DNA from: Stenogyne calaminthoides
Lineage: Eukaryota; Streptophyta; Magnoliopsida; Lamiales; Lamiaceae
Assembly (NCBI GenBank): GCA_037126765.1
Contig: JBBCBC010000026.1
Span: forward strand, 7,160,037 to 7,224,036
Direction: 5' to 3'
DNA: 64,000 bases
Position 1 is the first letter of the stretch. Each line of letters starts with the position of its first letter. Below, in pieces: positions 9,803 to 21,374 of this stretch. The notes beneath the pieces were generated by a model that was not told the DNA's origin, did no database searches, and was given only the letters and a program-made list of their open reading frames with translations. The translations under genes were made by a program, and so were the position numbers.

Positions 9803-11638
9803 TGTTGGGATTATCTTTGGAAAGTATGCTTTTACTTTGTATAATCAAAACTGAATTTCGAACTTATTTCTTTGAAATAAATTGTTTATTCTTGATGCTT
9901 TAAATATCATCGAATGTTACATATATTTCTTTGCATAACTGTTCAATAAATAGTCGTGTTACATTGTAGTTAATTTAGTGATACCGGATCACAAAAGATT
10001 AAATTAACAGTCCCTTGTAACTAAAAGTACACCATTCACGACCTAGATGGAAATGAACAATCCATCGTGAAAGGTTGAAGTGTAAGGCTCGGATTGGCTT
10101 GTCTTGACCAAGAGATTACACTAGTGCATGACCGATGTAATTGAATAGGACCCTCTGGGAGGACAAATTCTTGAACCGAACAAGGAAGAATTAGACCTCG
10201 GTGGTTCGTTATTTCATAATCTTCGTTCCTTAAATAGGATCACGTGTGATTGGTAACTATTGCTTTGACTTATCATGGGTAGAGAATCAACGAGATTCAA
10301 TACTTTTTATCTTGGGCAATATTATTGGTCACATGTAATTGCTAAGATTTAATACGGAGAATCGTGTGCAAAGCACGCTTTGTTCGATTTGCCCCCCTTG
10401 GGAGGTTCATAAGCTTTATCATATCAAATCTTGCAAGTGGAACTAGTTTCCGGTATGGATAATAATGTTGAACCGTTCCTTGACCAAGGACAAAAGATAT
10501 TAATTAACGGAAACCTATTTCAGTGGCTTGAATTAATTAATGGGCTAGATAATCTTAAACGGGGAAATAATAAAGGAGCCATATTGGTGTAATATGGGTT
10601 AAGATGGATAGTGCAATATTAATTATGTAGTGGGATTAATTAATATTTATGGGCTTGAATAATATTATGGCTCAATATTGATAATTCAAGATCCATTGGA
10701 AGGTCCAATCTTAATTCTCCTAAAGGCCCCCTAAGTAGCCCAACATATAGTCCAATAACTGAAAAAGGTGTTTAAAATAAAATAAATATTGTTGCTTATT
10801 TTTTCCTAATTTTCGAAAATTATGCATAAAAGGGGAGAAATATTTTCTTTGAATTTTGTTATGGAATGAGGATATGTATTCTTGGAATACAAGATTATCT
10901 CATTAAATTCAAGAAATCTCCCGCTTGGTTATCCATAAAGCATATTTTCGAAATTTTGATAATTAAGGGAAAGAAAGTTTTTCTCGATTTTCTTGAAAAT
11001 ATATTATGGAAGATATGTAATTCTTGAAATACAAGAATATCTCATAAATTCAAGAAGATCCAAATCTTGGATTCTTGCCCTATAATTTTCGAAATTAATC
11101 CATAACAAAGAGTAGGTGGGATTTTGTGGAATGTTATAATTATGAGAAAAAGAATATAGGAGATATGTTCAAGATTTCTTGGAGATCAAGAAAAGATTTT
11201 CCCACATTGTTTTTGCCCTAAAAATTCGACCACCTCCACTCTATAAATAGGGGATGATTCTTTCATTCCCAAGTACAATTCCATGTGCTGGAAAAATTAG
11301 TAAATCCACAAAGGTGGTGCAACATAATTTATTTTCCTTTTGTTAATTGTTCGCAAGCGTCCTACCACCGGATAGTCGAGCGAGGATTAAGGGAATACTT
11401 GGGAAGTTCTTTTGGTGTGTCTAATAAACAAAGCCATTGCCGTCCCAAGAGGTACGTTCACGTAAACTCGTAGAATTCCGCATGCGTAGGATTTACGTGA
11501 TTTAATTATATGCATGATTTGTTGTTGGATTATTATTTGAATTAATATAGGATTAATTCATGCTAGTAATAATTATGAGAATTAAATTTGTATTTAAATA
11601 TTCATCCCGAATAGATCTGTGCAACTTATTCCCCAACA
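9803..11638 (+). repeat. 3' LTR of Cop-3, complete
   Basis: This 1836-bp LTR runs from TGTTGGGATTAT to TTATTCCCCAACA. It follows the polypurine tract and is nearly identical to sLTR-2 (56813-58647). It contains two copies of a unit with a GTATTC-TTG-GAATAC-like palindrome, a TATA box at 11242-11249 and a 9-bp-arm stem-loop at 11458-11500. The small open frame at 11285-11473 falls in transcribed LTR sequence and is not supported as a gene. Confidence 0.9.
11242..11249 (+). promoter_or_regulatory. LTR TATA box (Cop-3)
   Basis: TATAAATA is followed by GGGGATGA. The same box and context sits at 58251 (sLTR-2), 34363 (Cop-1 3' LTR) and, on the minus strand, at 30834-30841 (Cop-4), 46802-46809 (Cop-5) and 60319-60326 (Cop-7). 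It is the likely core promoter; the transcript would start shortly downstream. Confidence 0.65.
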
Positions 11639-11730
11639 AAGATTATCCTGAACATGTCATACTCAGGGGTTTTGGGATCTAATCAAAATCTTCTTTATTA
11701 AATTCATCTCCCAACAATTTCCCCCTTTTT
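11639..11730 (-). repeat. SIRE-2 3' LTR remnant and polypurine tract
   Basis: Bases 11639-11716 equal 21748-21825 of the 5' LTR without a mismatch. Next, 11717-11730 reads on the minus strand AAAAAGGGGGAAAT, directly before TGTTGGGAGATG, a textbook polypurine tract at the start of a 3' LTR. Cop-3 interrupts the LTR at 11638/11639, and the remaining ~1.87 kb is missing from the window. Confidence 0.85.
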
Positions 11731-12050
11731 GATGATGCCAAAACCATCTTGTTACAAAAACACTAAACATATACTCAGGTTTCAGTTTTTTTCTATTACA
11801 GTACAAGAATGGCAAATCTCCCAACAATTTTCACAATAATTCTCCCAACAATTTCACAACACAACATAAGGCATATCAAAATATAAAAACATGTAAAAAG
11901 ATAATGAGATATTATCTTTGAGCATAAAGATAAAGTTTCATTGATTGTATGATAAAAGTTACAGATTACAATGAACTTATCAAAAGTAAAGACAAAAACA
12001 AAAGAATTACAAAGAGTCTTCAGTCTTCTTCAATCTTCAGCTTCAGCTCT
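11731..12050. other. 3' untranslated region of SIRE-2
   Basis: This A+T-rich sequence lies between the end of the accessory ORF (stop at 12051-12053, minus) and the polypurine tract. Copies of TCTCCCAACAATTT recur near 11817-11855, resembling the polypurine-tract/LTR junction. I see no coding signal. Confidence 0.5.
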
Positions 12051-15000
12051 TCACTCTTCTTCAACCTCATCCTGAGGCACCTCCAGGTTGAACATCCCAT
12101 AATATCTCTTCTTCAATGCATCTCTCTCTTTGATGATATCTGGGTTGTTTCCTGTCAGTCCTAACTGGATGACATACTGAGCAATGAGAGATGGCTGTCT
12201 CATTCACCAAGCCATTCTCTAGTCTAGGAGCAGGGTATGTGTATGGACCAGGGGCAGTAATCTGAACATTACCTTCATATGCAAGATTAATCCAACTCTG
12301 CAAGAACTTTGGATAGAAGGTTAACAGATAATCAATGAAGGCTTCATTTGAATCTGAGCTTTCCCCCTTCCATTCTCTCAGAACTTCATAATAAAACCAG
12401 AAGGTTCTCTTTATTTCTTCCCAAGCATCATTGAACTGGATTGGCATCCACTTATCAATGTGCGGCCACTTCTGAGTTTTAGCTGTCCCTCTCCTTTTGC
12501 TCAGGAACTTTTTGAAACCACTTATGTGCTTCTGCTCTTCTTCTTTCTTTTTCCTTATCAAAGGCACTCCTGAAACTGAGGCAGCAATTTTCTTGGCTTG
12601 TTCCACCTGAAGTGATCTCAAGGCTCTCCTATTATTGATGTGGTTCCTCTTCAGACTCTTCAACATCCATGATCAATTTCCTTTGAGTAGCTTTAGAAGC
12701 TTTAGCTCTTTTCCTCTCAGGTTCAACAAACGCCACAGCCTTTCTCTTGATAGGTTGTTCAGCACCGGCTTGACTTGTTTCTACCCTTCTTCTAGCACTC
12801 AGTTTTTCAGCAATAGTTTCCTGCAATGTTTCCTCAGAAACATGAGTGTAGATAGACTTTTCCACTTGCTTGGACTTAAGCTTTTCAGTAGCTTCAACTT
12901 CCTTCAAGGCTTCAGCAACATTTTTCTTTTCAGCCTCTTTGTCTGCCTTCCTCTTCAAGGTGTGTGCCAATAACCCCTTTAACTCAGCTCCTGGCCTTTC
13001 CCCCTTCTTGGCACCATACCTTGGAAGAAGTTAGGATAGTGCAGTGTCCATGTGATATTGCTCTTTGCTGACACTTCGCACTTCTCCAGCCAACTGGTCT
13101 TGCTCTTCCTCCAGCCTCATCAAGTGATTCATAGCCACAGAGAACTCTTCAGACATTGGTGCAAACTGGTTAGAGAAGACATCTATCAGCATCTCTGTCA
13201 TCTTGGTCATGAGCAGGGAGCCCATTTCCTCAACATCATTTTTGATCAGTTAATCATTCTTCTCCACCAGCTTGGCTTCAAGAAATGAAGTCCTCTCCTG
13301 ATACATCAGCTTCATCTCTGCACTCAGTTCAGCCTTGACTCCATCCACCTTCCCTTCAATGGCAGTCATCTTGTCATTCAGAGATGTCTGAAGTTGCATC
13401 AGGTCTGAAGTAGAACTCAAGTTCTCTATCTTCTGGGATTGGTTGGCCAATGCTTCTTCAATATGAGCAACTTTATCAACAATTGGCACAACCTTATCCA
13501 GCTTGTCCACAATGGGACTGAAATCAATCTCAGGAGCATATAGAACTTGTTGCTTTTCCTGAGCTGGTTGCTCCGCCTGAGACTCAGTCTCCATCTGGGC
13601 TTCAGTATCCACCTGAGCCTCAGTCTCCACCTGAGCCCCAGTCTACATATCAGACATAACAGAATTAAAGATAGAAACTTCAGTAGCCTTGGCATACTGT
13701 TTAGTAGTGCTAAAAGTTACCTGAAGAGTACTAACTTTAGTCTGAGGATGTGTGATATCAGGCTGTCCAGCATCAGTACTTTCCTTCTCCAATTGAGATT
13801 GCTTCTCAGCATTCCCTTGTTGATCCCCATCTTGATCTTTATCTTTGGAGCTCGGGGCACCAACATCAGCTTCTTTCCTTTCAGCAAGCTTCTTCCTGAC
13901 CAGCTCATCAAAATCTGACAGTTTCATCCTGAGCTTGGTCTTCCTGAACCCAGAGAACTCAGTTAACACTGCAGTCTCTTCATTCCACCAGTCTTCTCCT
14001 CTGAATGAGGCAATATTGAGCATTTCAGGCAATGTCTGGTTCAGAATGTAGACTGTTGTCCTCAGTCTGAAGAAGAGATCCAAAAGGTCAGGATATGAGC
14101 TCAGCTCAGGGTATCTGTCCAAAACGAACCGTTCCCCCTTGCTTCACCACTCAGTCTCTTCTACTTCGCCCTTCTTCAGCTTCGGGCTCTCAGGTTCAGT
14201 AGGAAGGTCTTCAGGTGCTGAGGGATCAAAGAATGGTTCACTCAGGAGCATATCAAGATTCAGCAGCTCCTGAGGCTCAGCTTGATCAGAGGTCTGAGCG
14301 GACAATTCCTCAGTAGAAATCTGAGCTTGATCTGAGGTCTGAGGTCCCTTGAATATTTCTTGAGAGAATTTGTCTGAGCTCAGTGATGTCTCAAGAACCT
14401 CAGAGAACACTTGTTCCTCAGTTTGCTCAGAAGTCACAGCCTAAGCCAGTACTTGTAATGGTGATTTCTGACCTTGCTGGCCCTCAGGTTGTACTTCCTC
14501 AGGTTCACTCACCTCCTCCTCAGTGGAAATGTGAACTCTTCTGCGCTTGGGAGCTAGAGCTTTCCTCTTCATGGCTTCTCCCTTCTCCCTCTTCACCTCC
14601 ATCAAAGCCTTCCCCCTGGCTTGATGGGCTTCTTCAGCAGCTCCCTCTGCAGCAGCAGTTTCCACTTTCTTCTCTTTCTTTCCCTTCAAAGTCTTTCTAG
14701 TAGTAGTTGGCTTGAACATGATTTTAGACTTTGGGAAGGGTGAGGAGTTGGCAAAAATATCTTCTTCTTCACGGCACATCTCCAAAATGAAGGCTATTTT
14801 GGTTGCATGCAGAATTTTGCCTTTGATGACAATCGAACCATCCTCCTTCTTGATCTGCTTCGCCTGGTCACTCACCACTCTGATTAGATATCTTAACCAA
14901 TTGAAATCAGTGGTGGGTGAGTCCTCTATAGCAGCCATCAACCTCAACTTTGGCGTACTTATTTGTTCAAAACTGCCGGATCTGCTCATAATGCACTTAC

Positions 15001-17067
15001 TAACTATATCCAGCAAAACTCTGTATTTAGGCTTCAAATGCCTTTTATTTAAAGTAGCCTCAAACTTAATAGGATGATCTGTTATCCTATCAAGGTATTC
15101 CTGTTCCCTACCCAACATATACATCGTAGGGTCTTCTCCTCTATTACACAACTCAAATACATCATTTAAATTCTTTGGAATGATATACAAATCCCTCACA
15201 AAATCAATGTATTTTGAGCTATGTTCCAAATGAGAAACTGTAATTTGTGACTCAATACAGTCCTCCTCGTCTATTTTCAAATTCGAGATAAATTCAATTA
15301 CCTCCTTCGAATATTCCGCCTCTGGTTGACTTGCAACCAGGTTTGTAAGCTTCGCGACCCGTATCATATGCAACGCCTCTTCTTCATGGGTTGCGTTAGA
15401 TAAGCTTTCAAGCGACACAACATATTTGTTGGGAAATTTATAGTTTTGATGAAAAGTTCCAAAAACACATGTAATAGGACCCAGTCAGACCTGTTAGCTG
15501 ACTGATGTTTACTTTACTACTATAGGAGACCAGTTGATAATGATTGTATAGAACAACTGATGTAATAGATAGGTCACATATTGAGGGGGAACTCAATATG
15601 TATAGGTCAGATCTGAAGAATCAGAAGAAAGCTGATATCCGATAGGCCAGAATGCTAAACCAGAACGGAAGATCAGATTGATCTGATCTTGTCAGATAAC
15701 TCAGCAGAAGTCATGAAGCTCAAACTTAGAATACTCGAAGATCAGATGACTTCCAGAAGATCAGACCAGAAGACCTACATCAGCCGGAGTCAGCCAGTTG
15801 AAGCTAAGTCAACAGGCGCCAGAAGACTCTATCAGGTAGACTGATCAGTTCAGACTGATCAGGTCAGCTCATAAGATGAAAACTGATGTTTCATCTTATC
15901 ATACGTCTGCGATCTAAACAAGAAGAATACCAACCTTAGTTGGAGGAACAACACTGCAAAGCAAGGCTTCCATCCAATAAGGAAGAGACACGTATGAACA
16001 GAGCTGATACTCGCGGGATTCGATGTTGCTCTCTCAAACGGCTATAAAATACACATTCACGCTTTCGGCCATGCCGTTCCTGAAGCACGTCACATCAAGC
16101 CTGCAAGTCTACCTAAAATAGCCTGAAATTCAAATTGCTTTCCAACGGCTCTTTGATTTCAAGGTCTATAAATATGGGATCACACTTCAGAGTGAAACAC
16201 GGAAATGCTTGGACAAACAACATAATCAAGAAGCTCAAACTATAGTCAGATTTCCGCACGAAGAACACAACAACAAGCTTATTTTATATTGTGTTCATCC
16301 CATAAGTTCTTAGCAAGAAATCTTTTCATCTAGCTATTAGGCTGCTTGTACGCAAGGAAAGATTTCATAGTTGGAACTTAAACAACCTTACCCAAACCCC
16401 AAGTTAGGATAAGTTGTTTAGCAAGATTTCAGTCTAGGGGTTCTAGTACTGATTTCTGGGATCGGTTGAGTGAGAACTCTTAAAACATCTGTTGGTGTAC
16501 TGTGTTGGACTAACACACAAAACTAAGTCCAGTCGGTTAAGTCGGTTAAGTTGGTGCCCCTTGTGAAAGGGAAGAGTGGACGTAGGACTGGTTTGTCCGA
16601 ACCACTATAAATCTTGTGTGCCTTTACTGCTTTGATTAACTGCTCTCACATCGCACAATCTTAAAGCGCATACATTCTAAGTTAAGATCAGATAGCACCA
16701 AGCTTCTGATCTGATCGGACCTGATATTTCTGTCATCTGATTAAAAAGATAAAACTTGGAATCTGATTTATACAAACTGGTTTTTCACACGGGTAAAACT
16801 TAAGCTTCCGCACACATCAGTTAATCTGATAGTTACCGAACTGATCTGTTTTCAGGCGTTCAGTAAGTTGGTTATCAGACCAAACTGATTCACTCGCACT
16901 CTGATCAGGCTATCTGCTCTCACACCTGATCTGCACGAAAAGTTTTTCAGAAGTCTATTCACCCCTCCCCTCTAGACTTCTGCCCTCACATAACCCGTTC
17001 GGGACCTACAATATTTGTACCATGGCTTGTTTGAAATCGCGAGTTTATCATATACGGAGAAAGTCAT
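12051..17067 (-). pseudogene. Accessory ORF of SIRE-2, about 1,100 codons, split by a solo LTR
   Basis: The ATG at 17065-17067 opens a frame that is cut by sLTR-1 (15427-17010) after about 19 codons and resumes at 15426. From there to 12632 everything is one frame, broken only by TAG 14441, TGA 14144, TAG 13643, TAA 13250 and TAA 13031. A frameshift near 12640-12666 and another near 12180 lead to a TGA at 12051-12053. Parts in order: an N-terminal domain shared with SIRE-1 (KYRVLLDIVSKCIM), a Lys/Arg-rich segment (APKRRRVH), a Ser/Glu/Gln-rich acidic linker, a coiled-coil stretch around 13250-13560, another basic stretch (KRKAVAFVEPERKR) and a C-terminal domain with aromatic residues (FWFYYEVLREW). 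There is no signal peptide or membrane helix. Its role is unknown. Confidence 0.7.
15427..17010 (+). mobile_element. sLTR-1: solo LTR of the SIRE-1 family, TSD ATATT
   Basis: It runs from TGTTGGGAAATTTATAG to CGTTCGGGACCTACA, 1584 bp, flanked by ATATT at 15422-15426 and 17011-17015. It lacks a primer site or polypurine tract next to either end, so it is a solo LTR left by recombination between two LTRs. It is the plus-orientation counterpart of the SIRE-1 5' LTR. A TATA box, TATAAATA, lies at 16167-16174. It interrupts the SIRE-2 accessory ORF near its start. Confidence 0.9.
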
Positions 17068-17198
17068 TTTGGAGAATTTTGAGTGTAGGATTTTTTTAGA
17101 ATGATGAAGGTTTTTCTGGGCAAAGATAGGTTTTTGAGTTTGCAGAGAATTTTGAGAATGAAGGATTTTGAAATGGGTCTTTGAATGAATTCTCAAAG

Positions 17199-17210
17199 AA
17201 TATATAGAAT
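17199..17210 (-). promoter_or_regulatory. TATA-like box upstream of the SIRE-2 accessory ORF
   Basis: The minus strand reads TTCTATATATTC, 132 bp upstream of the accessory ATG at 17067. SIRE-1 has the same motif with one difference upstream of its accessory ORF. Promoter function is inferred from the match and position only. Confidence 0.4.
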
Positions 17211-17745
17211 TTATTCGTGGGAAATCTTATAGATTGAATAAATCAACGGTTGAGATTAAACACCGATTAATCGGGTATATGAAAGGACGATTTTACGAAT
17301 AATACGCCGCTAATTTAACCTTATTGGTGATTAATGAACAGTGCAATTAATTACTATTCCTGCAGACCATTGACCTTTTTCGGTAATTTCAAAGGTCCCG
17401 CCCAAAACATTTCCTTCAGGTGTTTTAGTATTTATTGCCAATGATTACTGAGATTCAGTTAAGCAATAAATGAGTTGCATGAGTCATTACTTCTTCAGAC
17501 TAATTTCCCTCTATCAGTCTTACTGAGTATTGACCTTGATAAAATGTTAGTATAATACTGAGTACTGAACGGGTCAGTATGATACTGAGTACTGAGCTAG
17601 ATCAGTATAATACTGAGTATTGATATTCAGGATATCTGAGTTTCCCAAGACTCAGATTCAGTACTTCCAATTTTATTCTGAGTTTCTCAGTAGAATCCTG
17701 AGAAAACTTCATGCATCTGAAAACCTTCAATTTTTCAGATTTGCT
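17211..17745. other. Intergenic DNA between pol and accessory ORF of SIRE-2
   Basis: There is no coding sequence. The part at 17510-17640 holds an imperfect array of TCAGTAT-ATACTGAGTACTGA motifs (several copies of AATACTGAGTA/GATACTGAGTA), each palindrome-like. The remainder is A+T-rich. Confidence 0.5.
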
Positions 17746-17930
17746 CTATACACCTAGATCCAACATCCCTAATACAACTGATAGTTCCTGAAATCTTGAT
17801 TCAGCCAAAGGTTTAGTCAAGATATCAGCTCTCTGTTTATCAGTATGAATCTTCTCCATCCTGATGTCTTTCTCAACATGATCTCTGATGAAGATTCCTT
17901 CCTTAGTCTGTTTCTCCTGAAGTACCAAGA
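17746..17930 (-). pseudogene. C-terminal RNase H tail of SIRE-2 pol
   Basis: The minus-strand frame reads IFIRDHVEKDI and then ADILTKPLAESRF, the conserved end of copia pol. It ends LGMLDLGV with a stop at 17746-17748. The protease, integrase, reverse transcriptase and most of RNase H that should precede it are absent; directly upstream (17931 on) is sequence that follows gag. This is a large internal deletion of roughly the whole pol gene, and the remnant cannot encode an enzyme. Confidence 0.8.
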
Positions 17931-18033
17931 AGGAAATTCATCTTCCAACAATGACATCTCAGACTCTCCTTTCATCAGGGCTATGATGTCTTCATTCAGC
18001 TCAGTGCCCTTTTCTGTTTACCTGAAAAACAAA

Positions 18034-19678
18034 TTAGTTCTGTGGTACCCATTTGGTGTAGGGTCCTACCAGGTTAGCTGTACCTTTTGGAATCCAAATC
18101 TGCCTAACAACTCTAATCACTTTAGAGTGGCTGATTTGTCTCCCATAAACATCTACATACACATTCACCACTCTAGGTGCCTTAGAAGTATCCTGTGTAT
18201 GAGTGCCAGCCTTAGCATGAACATGAGCCTTAGAGTTTTTCTTGGGTACAGGCCTTTTGTTCAAGTACTTTGGCTTTTGTGCAGCTGGTCTTTGTCTATG
18301 TTGACTTGGGTTCAGGAAACCTTTACCCTTAGGCAAATGGGGTTTTGGGTTACTGTCATCTTGAAATTGGGGTTTTTCAATGTCGAGGACTTGGTCTTTT
18401 CGGTTGAGAATGTCTCTTTGAGTGTTTCTCTTCCGAAAATTCCTCCTTTGGTTGATCTGAGATCTCTTGAGTTTGTATTCTTAGCCTGAGGCTTTGAAGT
18501 ACTGGCCTGAAAATTTCCTACTGAGTGGTCAGGTTTTCTAGCCTTTTCCTGAGGTCTGGGCTTTCTTCCCTGAACATTCAATTTTTCTGAAACCATAGGT
18601 CCTTTACCCTTGTCTAAAACTTTGGGCAATTCTTCAGTCCGAAGATTGGGTGCCACTTGTTTAACAAAAGACAGTCTTAGTGCTTTACTAGAAGCAAAAA
18701 GATTGAGAGAAGACCTTGTGAGGTTCCCCCTGGAATGTATCCCAATCCGGCTTTTTATAGTGGCGGTCTTTGGTAACTCGAATTTCATCTATCACTTTAG
18801 ATGCAGAATTCAATAGAGCTAGCTTTCTCTGCGCACTATCCTCACACTTCTTTAGAGTTTCATGCTTTTCAAAGAGGTCATTGAACTCAGTTCTGATAAA
18901 CTGAATCTCCTCAGTGGATTTCTCTAATTTTCCATTTAGGGTCTCTATCAACTTCTCTTTCTCTAAGAGTTGTACTTTCAGAACATCTAGTTCATCAGTA
19001 GTTCCCATCAATTGAGAAGTGATCTCAGCATTCTTAGAGTCTTTCCACTTTAGATTCTCGTGATCGGTTCTTTGTTACGCTCTTGAGTTTCATTCGGCCA
19101 GTTCTTGTAACCAAAGATAGTCCTTCATAAGACTCTCAAAAGAATCCTTGAGTCAAATTGATTTATTTTGATGTAGAACTTGACAACTCATGTGCTTGTG
19201 TAGGAGCAACAAGAGATTGAAGAACTTACCTCTCCTACTGACCATATGAGCAGATGATGTCATCACTGTCACTTTCTGAGCACATCTCATCTGAGGAGCT
19301 GGAACTTTCTTCAGACTCCTTTTCTTTCTCAGCAATCTCAGCAAGTGTATTCCATATCTCCTTTATAGTTTCACAATGAGAGATCATCCCCATAACACCA
19401 TCATCAATAGTGTTATATAATGTATCTTTGGCAATATAGTCAAGATTGACTAACTTTCTCTCATCAGGAGTAAGTTGATCATCTGACTTTGGAAATTCAG
19501 TCCTGGGATCATTTCTCTCATTTTCAGTAACTCTGGGATTCACAACAGTGAATTGGAATGGTCTTTCAGAAACCACTCTCCACATTCTTTCATGCTTAGA
19601 ATACAGGTGAGCCTGCATTCTTAATCTCCACAAATCATAGCTCTCAACTGAGAACATTGGAAGTTTCTTAGAAGGCAT
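18034..19678 (-). pseudogene. Gag of SIRE-2, broken
   Basis: The ATG at 19676-19678 lies about 185 bp after the primer site. The N-terminal segment contains SYDLWRLRMQAHL, ERKLVNLDYIAKDTLY and EIWNTLAEI, typical of the copia gag (UBN2-like) capsid domain. A Ser/Glu-rich stretch (ESEESSSSSDEM) follows and the frame breaks near 19240. A coiled-coil stretch (LEKEKLIETLNGKLEKSTEE) occupies 18688-19011. A basic Pro/Lys-rich tail spans 18034-18788 and ends with WIPKGTANLVGP, the kind of motif that precedes the protease. No complete CCHC knuckle is seen. At least three frame changes separate the pieces. Confidence 0.75.
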
Positions 19679-19864
19679 TATGTCTGAGCCTTGTAAGATT
19701 TCAGCAAATAGATCTGTTCAGTAGACCACCAGAATCTTTTGGCAAATAAGACTATGGTCAACAAAGCTAGTGGTTAAGTTGAACCACTGCAGAGATGGTT
19801 TTTTTTAAAAAAAATGGATCAGTCTAGGTGATCACTTTTCAAATCAGTAATCTTTTGAACTCCC

Positions 19865-19876
19865 GCTCTGATACCA
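19865..19876 (-). promoter_or_regulatory. Primer binding site of SIRE-2
   Basis: The minus strand reads TGGTATCAGAGC, complementary to initiator tRNA-Met, two bases inside the LTR end at 19879. It proves the minus orientation and marks the 5' LTR. Confidence 0.9.
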
Positions 19877-20417
19877 CTTGTTGGTCCCGGTGCAAATGAG
19901 TCTTACAAGTGTATGGTGGGGGAATACACGTGTTCAGTGATTTTTAAAACTTTTCTTCACTGAGGTCAGATGGGTCAGGTTGTCCTGATGATTTGGCCCT
20001 GAGAAGCACAGATTGCCCTGAGTCAAAGTCTACCTGAGACAGTGATCCTGAGCTGCTTTCAGAAGCCTCAGATAATCCCAACTGAGCCTGAGTTTTCAGA
20101 GATCCTGAGCTGCTTGGATAGATACTCAGATGTGCGGAATGGTTGGCCCTAATTTTATACTCGTTTTAAGCTTTGCTGAAAACCTTCCTTTTAATGAAAC
20201 AGTGATTAAGGCTGTGACCAGTTAGATGCAAGTTCAGTGGATTGATTTCAACTGAATATCAGTGAAAATATGCTTTCAGTTAAAGATATGCAACAGATAA
20301 TCTATGCAGTACAGAAAGCAAATAACAGAGCAAATTATAGTGGTTCAGAGACTCAAGCTCCTATGTCCACTTTCTCTGACCTTCAGAGAAATTCCTTAAC
20401 CACTTCCTAAGGTTTTC

Positions 20418-20575
20418 TGACTACCTCAATGTAGTTTACTAACCTTTCTACTTTGAGCTTTCTGACTACCTCTGTAGTTTACTTACTCAAAACACACACA
20501 AGCTTTCTGACTATCCAAGATAGTTTACTCACTTCTTCTCTAGAGTTTTCTGACTACCTCAATATAGTTTACTAA
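20418..20575. repeat. Imperfect tandem array in the SIRE-2 LTR
   Basis: TTTCTGACTACCTC followed by TGTAGTTTACT recurs about four times (near 20418, 20459, 20503 and 20547), with spacers of variable length. It reads like duplicated regulatory or structural DNA in the LTR. No coding potential is visible. Confidence 0.6.
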
Positions 20576-21374
20576 CTCTTTACAACTCCAACTCACCAAC
20601 AATCACACTCAAACTACCTTACAAAGGGTTTGAGGTTTCTTGGTTGGTTTCCAACTAGGATGAGATATCCTTTACAATTAAGTACAATTCAAAGGCTATG
20701 ATATCTCTACTAAGCTTTGGATATATCTTATCAAAACTAGGCTTAGTTAATGAGCTCTCTTCAATGTAAAGCACTTGGGAAATTCTTGGGTTTTCGAGTG
20801 CTTCAACTTGCAATAATAATTTTGAGCTCTTGAGTTGCTTACAAATTTCCCGTAACCTTCAATGTAGAGGGTCACAAATATTTATAGGCAAACACCAAGG
20901 TCAATCTTGAAAAACTATCCGTTGGAAGAGATAGCTTCATGAGTTTCCTCTTATGGTGTGTGATGAACGGTTATTTTTAGGGTTTGAATACTCCCTAGCA
21001 TGTTTTAGGCAATATTCTTTCATGCAGCCAGTCACCACTTTTTGCAGTCTGGAACATAGTACTACTGACATACTTCAGTGACCTATCGCTTGCAGTGTAA
21101 GTAAAGTACAGTGCTGTCTTCATCTGATTAGCTCTTATCTTCAGTAAATGTAGACAAACATAACGGCTCTTTTTGGTTAATATCTCTGAGTGATATAACC
21201 TTAACAATACTTAGTTTTAGTTCCTTTTGTCTGCATGAGAATGTCTTGGGCAATACCTATTTTTCTAAGTAATCGCGTTTTACTCGATGATTGTATCCGC
21301 CCGGATAGATATTATTGATTGCCTCGGAACATTCGGGGTTATCTTCGAGCATTACATGAGATTGCGAGTCTTGA

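Larger units (their letters stand above)
8222..11638 (+). mobile_element. Cop-3: 5'-truncated Ty1/copia element
   Basis: It retains reverse transcriptase, RNase H, a double polypurine tract and a complete 3' LTR (9803-11638). The right end is canonical (ATTCCCCAACA) and abuts SIRE-2 LTR sequence, so Cop-3 inserted into the SIRE-2 3' LTR. The 5' LTR, leader, gag, protease and integrase are missing. The left boundary is a deletion junction with the Cop-2 LTR. The LTR is almost the same as solo LTR sLTR-2, so both belong to one subfamily. Confidence 0.75.

Noticed and set aside
6565..11638. Cop-2 and Cop-3 as one element with two LTRs.
   Set aside because: The left LTR matches Cop-6 (ending in CCCACATTTTTCCCAACA type) and the right LTR matches sLTR-2 (ATTCCCCAACA). 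No matching target duplication and no primer site connects them.
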